Positions 26,710-35,039 of a stretch of 64,000 bases of DNA are shown piece by piece. Each line of letters begins with the position of its first letter. Positions within the stretch are counted from its first letter, which is position 1. A model generated the notes under the pieces. The model did no database searches. It was not told where the DNA came from and worked only from the letters and a program-made list of their open reading frames with translations. The position numbers were made by a program, and so were the translations under genes. The stretch comes from Curtobacterium pusillum (GTDB taxonomy: Bacteria > Actinomycetota > Actinomycetes > Actinomycetales > Microbacteriaceae), in NCBI GenBank assembly GCA_002025645.1, contig CP018783.1, positions 2,790,001-2,854,000 on the forward strand. Reading direction: 5' to 3'.

Positions 26710-26755
26710 TCAGGTTAGCCTCACCTAAGTTAACACTCAGGTGAGGCTAACCTAA
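26710..26755. promoter_or_regulatory. Twin DtxR/IdeR iron boxes
   Basis: TCAGGTTAGCCTCACCTAA (26710-26728) and TCAGGTGAGGCTAACCTAA (26737-26755) each match the 19-bp DtxR/IdeR palindrome at 17 positions by my count. The boxes are near-perfect inverted copies of one another, so the pair is itself a larger palindrome. They precede hmuT and predict iron repression of the haem locus. Confidence 0.85.
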
Positions 26756-26793
26756 CTCGCCCTTCGCTCCAGCTCCCCGGGGATCGCCCTTCC

Positions 26794-27927
26794 ATGCCGT
26801 CACGCCGCCGCGCCCTCCTGGCCGCCGCCTCCGCCCTCGTCGTCCTCGCCGTGGCCACCGGGTGCGGCGCCGTCGGCGCGCCGGGGCAAGCCGGCACCGC
26901 CGCAGCCGGCACCGCGGACTCCGCGACGAGCGCGACGGACCCGGCCACGAGCCTCCAGGCCATCGCGCCGGTCACCAACGCGAAGTCCGTCACCGGCGCG
27001 AGCACCGCGACCCTGACGACCGACCTGCCGCCGAAGGCGAGCACGGTCGACGAGCCGGAGCTGCCCGTCACCGTCACGGACAACCAGGACACCCGGGTGA
27101 CGGTCACGAGCGCGGACCGCATCCTCGCGCTCGACGTCTACGGCACGCTGTCGTCGACCGTGTACGGCCTCGGGCTCGGCGGGAACCTCGTCGGACGCGA
27201 CGTCTCCACCGGGTTCGCCGGCACCGAGGAGCTCCCGCTCGTCACCCAGAACGGCCACGAGCTCTCCGCCGAGGCGATCCTCGCACTCCGCCCAACCGTG
27301 CTGCTCACGGACACGTCGCTCGGGCCGTGGGACGTCGTCCTGCAGATCCGGAAGGCGGGCATCCCGGTCGTCGTCGTGGACTCGCACCGGGACACCTCGA
27401 ACACCGACCGGATCATCGACCAGGTGGCGACGGCGCTCGGCGTGCCCGAGACGGGTACTCGACTCATCGACGAGGTGCACGAACAGCAGGAGGCCGTCGC
27501 CGCGCAGATCGAGCGCATCGCGCCCGAGTCGAAGCGCGACAAGCTCCGGATGGTGTTCCTGTACGTGCGGGGGAACGCCGGCATCTACTACCTCTTCGGT
27601 CAGGAGTCCGGCGCGGACTCGCTCATCGACGCGGTCGGCGGGCGGGACATCGCGACGGAGCAGGACTGGAAGGGCATGCGCCCGGTGAACGCCGAAGCGC
27701 TCGTCGCCATGCAGCCCGACCTGGTGATCATGATGACGAAGGGCCTCGAGTCGGTGGGTGGCGTCGACGGGCTGCTGCAGCGGGTCCCCGCGATCGCGAA
27801 GACCCCGGCCGGGCAGCACCGCCGCATCGTCGACATGGCCGACACGACGGTGATGAGCTTCGGACCGCGCACGCCCGAGATCGTGGCCGCGTTGGCAGCG
27901 GCGATCTACGCTCCGGAGTCGAAGTGA
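26794..27927 (+). CDS. hmuT: Haemin ABC transporter substrate-binding lipoprotein
   Basis: 377 residues. The lipobox is VATGC (lipid on the Cys at about residue 27), and a low-complexity Ala/Thr linker follows, with one GCCTCCAG copy (26951-26958). The rest is a cluster A-2 periplasmic-binding-like protein fold (RILALDVYGTLSSTVYGLGL, LRPTVLLTDTSLGPW). Probable haem ligands are the histidine in NGHELSAEA and a tyrosine in the C lobe, by analogy with HmuT. It heads an operon joined by GTGA and ATGA overlaps. Confidence 0.88.
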   Translation: MPSRRRALLAAASALVVLAVATGCGAVGAPGQAGTAAAGTADSATSATDPATSLQAIAPVTNAKSVTGASTATLTTDLPPKASTVDEPELPVTVTDNQDTRVTVTSADRILALDVYGTLSSTVYGLGLGGNLVGRDVSTGFAGTEELPLVTQNGHELSAEAILALRPTVLLTDTSLGPWDVVLQIRKAGIPVVVVDSHRDTSNTDRIIDQVATALGVPETGTRLIDEVHEQQEAVAAQIERIAPESKRDKLRMVFLYVRGNAGIYYLFGQESGADSLIDAVGGRDIATEQDWKGMRPVNAEALVAMQPDLVIMMTKGLESVGGVDGLLQRVPAIAKTPAGQHRRIVDMADTTVMSFGPRTPEIVAALAAAIYAPESK

Positions 27928-29027
27928 CCGGCCTGGAGGAACGGGTCGCGCCCGCCCCGCAAGTCGCGGTCCCACCGCCGGTCACGTCCAGGTCGCGGGT
28001 CGGTCGGATCACGCTGCTGACCGTCGGGCTGGTGGTGGCGCTCGTCGTCGCCACGCTCGTGTCGGCGAGCGTCGGGCAGCTCGGGATCTCCCCGGCCGAG
28101 GTGCTCCGGACCGTCGGGCGCTCGCTCGGGCTCCCGGTCGCCGGGCCCTCGGACGACCTCGTGACGCAGGCGCTCTGGACGATCCGGTTCCCCCGCGTCG
28201 TCATGGCGCTCGTGATCGGCGCCGCGCTCGCCGCCGCCGGGGTGCTCATGCAGGCCGTGTTCGCGAACCCGCTGGCGGACCCCGGGGTCGTCGGCGTCTC
28301 GGGAGGCGCCGCCTTCGGAGCCTGCGCCTCGATCGTGTTCGGCCTGCAGTTCGCCGGGTACTGGACGACCCCGCTGATGGCGTTCGCCGCGGGGCTCGTC
28401 GCGACGATGCTCGTGTACGGACTGTCCCGCGCGGGCGGTCGCACCGAGGTCGTCACGCTGCTGCTGACCGGCATCGCGGTCAACGCCTTCACGGGGGCAG
28501 GGCTGGCGTTCCTCACCTTCCTCGGGGACCAGCAGGCCCGCGAGCAGATCGTCTTCTGGCAGCTCGGGTCGCTGAACGGGTCGATGTGGGACCAGGCGGC
28601 GGCGATCGCCCCGGTCGTCGTGCTCGGGCTGGTCGGCTCCGTCGTGCTCACCCGCTCCCTCGACCTGCTGTCGCTCGGGGACCAGGCTGCCCGGCACGTC
28701 GGGGTCCGGGTCGAGGCCGTCCGGATCGTCGCGATCGTCGTCGTCGCCCTGCTCGTCGGGGCAGCGGTCGCGTTCGCCGGGATCCTCGCGTTCGTCGGAC
28801 TCGTCGTCCCACACCTCATGCGGATGCTCATCGGCCCGGCACACGGCCCACTGCTGCTCGTCTCGACCCTCGGCGGCGCGCTGCTCCTGACGATCGCGGA
28901 CCTGCTCGCCCGGACGCTCGTGCCGTACGCGGACCTGCCGATCGGCATGCTCACGTCGCTCGTCGGCGGGCCGTTCTTCTTCTGGCTCCTGCGCCGTGCC
29001 CGCCGACGGTCGGGAGGCTGGGCATGA
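27924..29027 (+). CDS. hmuU: Haemin ABC transporter permease
   Basis: 367 residues with about nine to ten helices of the FecCD/BtuC family. Motifs include FPRVVMALVIGAALAAAGVLMQ, here shortened, then NPLADPGVVGVSGGAAFGA and LAFVGLVVPHLMRMLIGPAHG. The GTG overlaps the hmuT stop. It is the membrane channel for haem import. Confidence 0.92.
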   Translation: MTGLEERVAPAPQVAVPPPVTSRSRVGRITLLTVGLVVALVVATLVSASVGQLGISPAEVLRTVGRSLGLPVAGPSDDLVTQALWTIRFPRVVMALVIGAALAAAGVLMQAVFANPLADPGVVGVSGGAAFGACASIVFGLQFAGYWTTPLMAFAAGLVATMLVYGLSRAGGRTEVVTLLLTGIAVNAFTGAGLAFLTFLGDQQAREQIVFWQLGSLNGSMWDQAAAIAPVVVLGLVGSVVLTRSLDLLSLGDQAARHVGVRVEAVRIVAIVVVALLVGAAVAFAGILAFVGLVVPHLMRMLIGPAHGPLLLVSTLGGALLLTIADLLARTLVPYADLPIGMLTSLVGGPFFFWLLRRARRRSGGWA

Positions 29028-29803
29028 CCGGCGTGACCGTCAGCGGCCTCGGTGTGGTCGTCGGGCGCCGTGCACTGCTCACCGACGTCGACCTCGTCGT
29101 CGAGGGCGGTGAGGTGCTCGCCCTCGTCGGACCGAACGGCGCCGGCAAGTCCACGCTGCTCCGGGCGATCGCCGGCGACGTCGACCACACCGGCATGGTC
29201 ACGATCGACGGGGTCCCGGCCGGGTCCGAGCCGCCGATCGCCACCGCCCGGCGCCGCGCGGTGCTCGAGCAGGAGCACGCCGTCGCGTTCGGGTTCCGCG
29301 TCGGCGAGGTCGTCCGGATGGGCCGGGCACCCTGGCGCGGGACCGACCGCGCCGAGGACGACGACCGGGTCGTGGCCCGCGTGCTCGACCAGGTGGAGCT
29401 CGCCGACCGCATCGACCAGACGTTCCCCTCGCTGTCCGGCGGGGAGCGCGCGCGAGCGTCCTTCGCCCGGATCACCGCGCAGGAGACGCCCGTGCTGCTG
29501 CTCGACGAACCCACCGCGGCGCTCGACCTGCGCCACCAGGAGGGCGTGCTCCGGATCGCCCGCGCGCACGCCGCCGCCGGGGGAGCGGTCGTCGTGGTCC
29601 TGCACGACCTCACCCTCGCCGGAGCGTACGCCGACCGGGTCGCGATGCTCGCCGACGGCCGGCTGGTCGCGGACGGCACCCCGGCCGAGGTCCTCACCGC
29701 CGAACGGATCAGCACCGTCTACCGGCACCCCGTCTCCGTCCTGCCGGACCCGCACTCCGGAACCCCCGTCGTCGTCCCCACCCGCCAGGAGGCCGTCCAG
29801 TGA
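29024..29803 (+). CDS. hmuV: Haemin ABC transporter ATP-binding protein
   Basis: 259 residues. Walker A is GPNGAGKSTL, the signature is LSGGERARASFARI, Walker B is VLLLDEPTAALD and the switch histidine is in VLHDLTLA. This fits the HmuV/FepC group. It starts in the hmuU stop (ATGA), and its own stop overlaps the next gene (GTGA). Confidence 0.93.
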   Translation: MTGVTVSGLGVVVGRRALLTDVDLVVEGGEVLALVGPNGAGKSTLLRAIAGDVDHTGMVTIDGVPAGSEPPIATARRRAVLEQEHAVAFGFRVGEVVRMGRAPWRGTDRAEDDDRVVARVLDQVELADRIDQTFPSLSGGERARASFARITAQETPVLLLDEPTAALDLRHQEGVLRIARAHAAAGGAVVVVLHDLTLAGAYADRVAMLADGRLVADGTPAEVLTAERISTVYRHPVSVLPDPHSGTPVVVPTRQEAVQ

Positions 29804-30792
29804 CAACCCGAACCCACCGTCCGTTCCGCGCCGCGCTCGCCGGGGTGCTCGTCGCCGCGGCCTCCGGGGCGCTCCTGTTCGCCGGCGCCGCGCCCGCCTC
29901 GGCAGCCGGCCGGGTCAGCGTCGCGATCGAGGGGCACCCCGAGGTCACGAACCAGGTCGACTCCACGTACCTCACGACCCTGCGGCTGAACGGCTCCGGG
30001 TTCCAGGGCATCAAGAACGGGTACGGCGGCATCTACGTCGCGTTCGGCACCGTGGCCGGCACCTGGCAGCCGAGCAAGGGCGGCGCCACGGGCGTGGACT
30101 ACAGCTACGTCCCCGACGACGAGTCGAACCCCACCGGGTACCTGGACTTCGTCGCGTTCGAGGGCAGCTCCACCGGGTACGCGGCGAACGGCGGCACCGT
30201 GGACTCCGCGACCGGCACGTGGTCGGCGACGCTCAAGGTGCCCGGCTCCACGTTCCAGGCGCTCGACCGGAACGGCGCCGCGAGGACCGTCGACTGCGCG
30301 CGCGTGCAGTGCGGGATCATCACGATCGGTGCGCACGGGGTGTCGAACGCGAACAACGAGTCGTTCACGCCGGTCTCCGTGCAGGACCTCTACGGCACGG
30401 GCGGCACGCTCGCCGGGGGGACCCGGCCGGCCGCAGGGCAGACGCAGGCCGACACGACGGAGGCGGGGCGTGCCTCCAGTCCGTCCGCCGCTGCGACGCC
30501 GGGGGCGAGTGCGCCCGCTCGGGCGACCACCGCGCCGAGTGCGCCCGCGACCGCATCGGCGACCGCCATCCCGATGGCGACGCCGACCGCTGTCGCCGCG
30601 GCAGCCGGCGGTGATGCCGGCGGCATCGATCCGAGCGTGCTGCGCATCGTGCTCGGCGGGCTCGCCGCACTCGTCGTCGCCGTTGCGGCGCTCGTCGTCT
30701 TCGCGATCGTGCACGCCCGCCGGGTGGCACGACGCACCGAGGAGTCGGGGTCCACAGGGGGCACCCGCACTGCAACACCCGTCAACAACTGA
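29800..30792 (+). CDS. Exported membrane-anchored protein of the haem locus (HtaB/HtaC-like)
   Basis: 330 residues. The signal peptide is 1-36 (ending ASAA). The beta-rich domain (about 37-200) has paired cysteines in VDCARVQCGIITIGAHG, and a nearly identical stretch is in the HtaA protein at 31464. A Pro/Ala/Thr linker follows with one GCCTCCAG copy (30472-30479), then a C-terminal helix and a basic tail. By position and shared domain it probably passes or holds haem in the wall. The domain looks neocarzinostatin-like, but this is uncertain. Confidence 0.75.
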   Translation: MTTRTHRPFRAALAGVLVAAASGALLFAGAAPASAAGRVSVAIEGHPEVTNQVDSTYLTTLRLNGSGFQGIKNGYGGIYVAFGTVAGTWQPSKGGATGVDYSYVPDDESNPTGYLDFVAFEGSSTGYAANGGTVDSATGTWSATLKVPGSTFQALDRNGAARTVDCARVQCGIITIGAHGVSNANNESFTPVSVQDLYGTGGTLAGGTRPAAGQTQADTTEAGRASSPSAAATPGASAPARATTAPSAPATASATAIPMATPTAVAAAAGGDAGGIDPSVLRIVLGGLAALVVAVAALVVFAIVHARRVARRTEESGSTGGTRTATPVNN

Positions 30793-30804
30793 GAGGGAAC
30801 CACC

Positions 30805-31380
30805 ATGGCAAGAACCATGCGCACGTTCGGCGTCACGCTCGCGGCAGGGGTCGCGGCGGTCGGGCTGGCCGTCCTGCCGGCCGTCAGCGCCTCGGCCGCG
30901 ACCGCGGTCACGAACGACTTCGGCGCGAGCCTGTCCGTCAGCGGGCCGGCGTCGGTCATCACCGACGGCAGCGGAGCGGTGAACGGCGTCGCGAACGGCA
31001 CCGTGACCGTCACCGGCGACGGCTTCGACGGCAACGCCCAGGGGCGTGGCTTCGGCGTGTACGTCGTGTACGGCCCCAAGGAGGCCGACTCCTTCACCAA
31101 CTCGGGCTGGTTCGGCTCGGCGCAGTGGGTCTCGAAGAGCGCGTTCACGGCCTCCGGCGGGTTCACCACCACGCTGAACGTCGCGAAGAGCTACACCGCC
31201 GACCCGCACCACACCGGCGACGCGGCGGCGACCGTGAACTGCGACTACGACGCCACCAAGACGAAGGCCGCGAACACCGCCCTCGGCCAGTACCAGTGCT
31301 TCGTCCAGACGTTCTCGGCACACGGCGTCGCGAACGACCCGGCCGGCCTCGACGAGGTCGAGGTCCCCGTCAACTGGTGA
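30805..31380 (+). CDS. Small secreted protein of the haem locus
   Basis: 191 residues with signal peptide 1-32 (ending ASAA) and no C-terminal anchor. The mature part has the same layout as the domain of its neighbours: GFGVYVVYGP early, then two cysteines before QTFSAHGVAND. The ATG is preceded by GAGAGGGAACC. It may be a released haem carrier, similar in idea to secreted haemophores (inference). Confidence 0.7.
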   Translation: MARTMRTFGVTLAAGVAAVGLAVLPAVSASAATAVTNDFGASLSVSGPASVITDGSGAVNGVANGTVTVTGDGFDGNAQGRGFGVYVVYGPKEADSFTNSGWFGSAQWVSKSAFTASGGFTTTLNVAKSYTADPHHTGDAAATVNCDYDATKTKAANTALGQYQCFVQTFSAHGVANDPAGLDEVEVPVNW

Positions 31381-31463
31381 CCCTCGGCCCTGGGCGGCTG
31401 GCCGCCGTCCAGGGCACCCCCTTCTCTCCCGCCCCGACCCACCCGATCCCACCCGAGGAACCC

Positions 31464-34400
31464 ATGCACACCCAGACCCGACCGCCACTGCACCTCCGTG
31501 TGCTCGGCGTCACCGTCGCCGCGATCATCGGCCTGACGTCGGCCATCGCCGGCACGGTCCCCGCCGTCGCCGCCGGCTCCAGCGTCTCCGGAGGCGCGCT
31601 GGACTGGGGGTTCAAGAAGTCGTTCCGGAACTACGTGCCCGCTGCCGGCCAGTCGGCGACGGACGGCGCCACGAAGCAGAGCGACGGCACGTTCCGGTTC
31701 ACCGCGGCCGACGGCACCTACGACGCGAGCACCCGGAAGCTCACCGTGAACGGCTCCGGCAAGGTCGTGTTCGACTACCGTGCCCACACCTTCGTCATCA
31801 CGCTGAGCGACCCGACGATCGAGCTCACGCCGACCTCGGGCACGATGACCGCGGGGGTGAACGTCCGGCTCGTCGACCCCACCACGGGAGCGACCACTTC
31901 GGACCCCGGCACGAAGCGGATCGCCTTCGCCACGATCGACGTCACGAAGGGCACCCGTGCGGTGACCGCGGGCGACTACTCGTGGACCGACCTGCCGACC
32001 ACGATCACCGCGGCGGGCGCTGCGGCGTTCGCGGCCGACATCACCGGTGGGAGCAACCCGACGCAGTTCTACTCGGCGGGCACCGCGCTCGACCCGCTGT
32101 CCGTGCACGTCACCGGCGGCTGGACGGCCGAGGGCGCAGACCCCGACGAGCAGTTCAGCGAACCGGGGGTCCAGGGTCTCGTGAGCACGGGCGTGCAGAC
32201 CACCGCCGGTGACACCACCATCGGGCGGGTGACAACGGTCCTCCGCGACACGAAGAACGGCCTGGTCGTCGTCCAGGTCCCCGCTGCTGGAACCGCCAAG
32301 GCAAGTTACCTGGTGCTCGACGACGACGGCAAGCGGGTCGCCGGGCCGATCGACCCCGGCGTCGCGACCTCGAGGCCGAGCGTCGACCCGTCCACCGGCA
32401 ACATCGTCGCCACCGCCTCGCTGCCCGCCGCGGAGTTCGGCGGCGCGGGAGCGAACGTGCAGGGCTACGTCGTGGTCGAGCGCGGCACCGACGGCGCCTA
32501 CCGGAACGTCGTGCACGTGAAGCCCTCGGTGGCCGTGCCCGCCGCGAAGGCGTTCTCGGTCGACCCCGCCGACGGCTCGATCGTCGCGCAGATCGCCCCC
32601 GCAGCGAACGGCGGCTCCGCCGGACTGCAGCGTGTGGCCGCCACCGACTCGGGCACGTCGAACCCGATCGGCGCCAGCCCCTCCGGCGGCACCGTCCGTG
32701 CCGTCACCCGGACCGCGACGCTGATCGGCTCGGTCGCCGGGACGATCAGCTCGGTCGGCATCGACTGGACGGGGAAGCGTGCCGTGTCGTTCGACCAGGG
32801 CGCCGCGCTCGCAAGGGTCGTCGACCTCACCAGCGGTGCGCTCGTCGCCGACGTGTCGATCGGTGCGGCCGCGACCTCGGCCGCAGCAGGCGGGACCGTC
32901 GTCGACTCGCAGGGCCGGGCGTGGTGGAGCAACGACGGCGACGGGAAGCTCCGCGCCGTCGCACTCCGAGGTGCCCCGGCGGTGACCACCACGATCGATC
33001 GGGACGGCGGGGCCGCGTTCCTCGCCGTCGACGAGTCCGCGAAGCGTCTCTGGGTCGCAGCCCCCGGCAGCGCCGACGCCGGGAACGTCCTCCGCGCCTA
33101 CCCGATCGACGGCAGCACTGCTCGCACCGTCGCGGCCGAGTACGCGCCGGGCAACAACTACACCGGCGACCCGTTCGCCCTCACCGCCGACGGCCGTGCG
33201 GTGCTCGGCGTGACGAACACCGCGACGGACGCCGCCGACCAGGGCCTCCGCACGTTCGCGGTCGTCACGACGCCGGCGTTCACGAAACAGCCCGCTGATG
33301 TCTCGGTCACCCTGACCGGTGCGACGAAGGCCGCGGACGGCACCGTGAGCGGCGCGACCCCGGCCGACGTCCGCTTCTCGGCCACGACGACGGGTTCGCC
33401 GACGCCGACGCTCCAGTGGCAGAAGCAGACCCCTTCCGGATGGGCCGACCTGCAGGACGGCGCCTCGGTGTCCGGCGCGACGGCGTCCACGCTGCGGATC
33501 GCCGCGACCGAGGCGCTGAACGGCGACCGGTACCGTGCCATCGCGACGAACAGCATCGGCGACACCGTCATCGGTCGGGTCGCGTCGAGCACCGCGACCC
33601 TGCGCGTCACCGTGCAGGAGCCGACCACCCCGACCGGCCCGGGGGGTTCTGGTGGCACCGGCGGGTCGACCGTCGTCGGCGCGGACGGATCGATCACGGG
33701 GGCGAAGAACGCCCGCGGGGCCTCGACCACCGTCAAGCCCGCGACCGGTCTGCCCACCGCCGCGGCCGGCACCACGCTGACCGTCAAGGGATCCGCGTTC
33801 TCGAAGAACACGAACGGTTCCGGGCTGTACGTGCTGTTCGGCTACGTCACGAAGTACCCCAGCGCTGGCGGTGCCGCGGGCAACGGCTACGACTACGTCC
33901 CCGGCGGCGGGAGCGGCGGCCAGGAAGGACAGGGCTTCGTCGCCTGGCCGGACAACACCGGCACCGGCGCAGCGGCGACCGCCAAGTTCAGCGGGACCAC
34001 GAAGGCCGGGTTCACACAGTCCGGCGTCGTCGCGAAGGCCTCCTTCACCGGTCAGTCGACGAAGCGCGTGGACTGCCTGTCCGGAGCCGTCCAGTGCGGC
34101 ATCATCACGATCGGTGCGCACGGGGCCCAGGACGCCGCGCTCGAGACGTTCACGCCGGTGTACTTCGCCGGGCAGACCGTCCCCGGCGCGCTGCCGACCG
34201 GCCCGACGACCGGCGGCGGGAACGGCGGCACCACCACCGTGATCCAGCCGCCCGTGGTCCAGCTGCCCCCGGCCGCGAGCGCGCCGACGATCCGGAACGC
34301 GGCGGCCACGGCTCCGCAGCCGAAGAGCTCGGCCAAGGCTCCGGCTGCCGTCGCGCCGCCGACCGCCCCGGCAGCGGACTCGGACGAGCTGCAGCGCGGG

Positions 34401-34904
34401 ATCGACGCGGGCGAGATCGCCGTCGTCTCCGCGTCCGACGCGGGACTCCCCGAGGAGGTCCGCGCCGGCGACGTGCTCGCGCTCTCGCTGGCCTGGTTCG
34501 GCGAGGACACCGGCGGCACGGCGTGGACCTACTCCGAGCCGGTGCAGGCGGGCGACTTCACGGTCGACGACGGCACCGCCACGGGCACGGTCGACACGGC
34601 GGGGCTGTCGGAAGGCGGGCACCACGTCGTCCTCGTCGGTGACCGGGGCACGATCGTCGCGGTGCCGTTCACGGTGTCGGGCGCTGCTGCTGCCGCCACG
34701 ACGGACGAGTCCGAGGCGCAGGTCGCCGCGGTCGCGACGACGGACGGTGCCGGCGGGGGGATGTCGACCGAGGCCCTGCTGCTCGTCGTGATCGGATTCC
34801 TCGCAGGGCTCGTGGTGCTCGCGATCGGGCTGGTCGTCCTGCTGCTGACGGGCGTGCTGCAGGTCCGGACCCGGCGGAAGGCGCTCGTGCCGGCCGCCGG
34901 GTGA
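31464..34904 (+). CDS. htaA: HtaA-domain haem-binding surface protein
   Basis: 1146 residues. The signal peptide is 1-37. An HtaA haem-binding domain (about 43-215) opens with LDWGFKKSFRNYV. Then comes a long region resembling a beta propeller (about 230-605), an I-set/Ig-like domain (about 610-715), the CGIITIGAHG domain shared with 29800-30792 (about 750-905), an Ala/Pro linker, another beta domain, and a C-terminal helix with a basic tail. The GAGGAA site fixes the ATG at 31464. Corynebacterial HtaA is simpler, so the added domains are notable. Confidence 0.85.
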   Translation: MHTQTRPPLHLRVLGVTVAAIIGLTSAIAGTVPAVAAGSSVSGGALDWGFKKSFRNYVPAAGQSATDGATKQSDGTFRFTAADGTYDASTRKLTVNGSGKVVFDYRAHTFVITLSDPTIELTPTSGTMTAGVNVRLVDPTTGATTSDPGTKRIAFATIDVTKGTRAVTAGDYSWTDLPTTITAAGAAAFAADITGGSNPTQFYSAGTALDPLSVHVTGGWTAEGADPDEQFSEPGVQGLVSTGVQTTAGDTTIGRVTTVLRDTKNGLVVVQVPAAGTAKASYLVLDDDGKRVAGPIDPGVATSRPSVDPSTGNIVATASLPAAEFGGAGANVQGYVVVERGTDGAYRNVVHVKPSVAVPAAKAFSVDPADGSIVAQIAPAANGGSAGLQRVAATDSGTSNPIGASPSGGTVRAVTRTATLIGSVAGTISSVGIDWTGKRAVSFDQGAALARVVDLTSGALVADVSIGAAATSAAAGGTVVDSQGRAWWSNDGDGKLRAVALRGAPAVTTTIDRDGGAAFLAVDESAKRLWVAAPGSADAGNVLRAYPIDGSTARTVAAEYAPGNNYTGDPFALTADGRAVLGVTNTATDAADQGLRTFAVVTTPAFTKQPADVSVTLTGATKAADGTVSGATPADVRFSATTTGSPTPTLQWQKQTPSGWADLQDGASVSGATASTLRIAATEALNGDRYRAIATNSIGDTVIGRVASSTATLRVTVQEPTTPTGPGGSGGTGGSTVVGADGSITGAKNARGASTTVKPATGLPTAAAGTTLTVKGSAFSKNTNGSGLYVLFGYVTKYPSAGGAAGNGYDYVPGGGSGGQEGQGFVAWPDNTGTGAAATAKFSGTTKAGFTQSGVVAKASFTGQSTKRVDCLSGAVQCGIITIGAHGAQDAALETFTPVYFAGQTVPGALPTGPTTGGGNGGTTTVIQPPVVQLPPAASAPTIRNAAATAPQPKSSAKAPAAVAPPTAPAADSDELQRGIDAGEIAVVSASDAGLPEEVRAGDVLALSLAWFGEDTGGTAWTYSEPVQAGDFTVDDGTATGTVDTAGLSEGGHHVVLVGDRGTIVAVPFTVSGAAAAATTDESEAQVAAVATTDGAGGGMSTEALLLVVIGFLAGLVVLAIGLVVLLLTGVLQVRTRRKALVPAAG

Positions 34905-34978
34905 CCAGGTTCGCGGTCACGGCGATTTCGGGACGGCGTCCGTGCAGACGGGACCTTCCACGATCGCGAGGATCGCTC

Positions 34979-34984
34979 TAGGCT
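34979..34984 (+). promoter_or_regulatory. -10 element of the DUF11 surface-protein gene
   Basis: TAGGCT predicts a start near 34991 and a leader of about 50 nt. AAAGG (30 bases downstream of the -10 region, 35030-35034) precedes the ATG at 35040. Confidence 0.4.
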
Positions 34985-35039
34985 CGCACGGACCCGTTCA
35001 CCGAATTCGGGAGTACCCGACTCCCTCCGAAAGGTGCCC

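Noticed and set aside
31245..34625. 1126-residue minus-strand frame opposite htaA
   Set aside because: Arg/Gly-rich shadow without start signals; the plus strand has signal peptide, domains and anchor.
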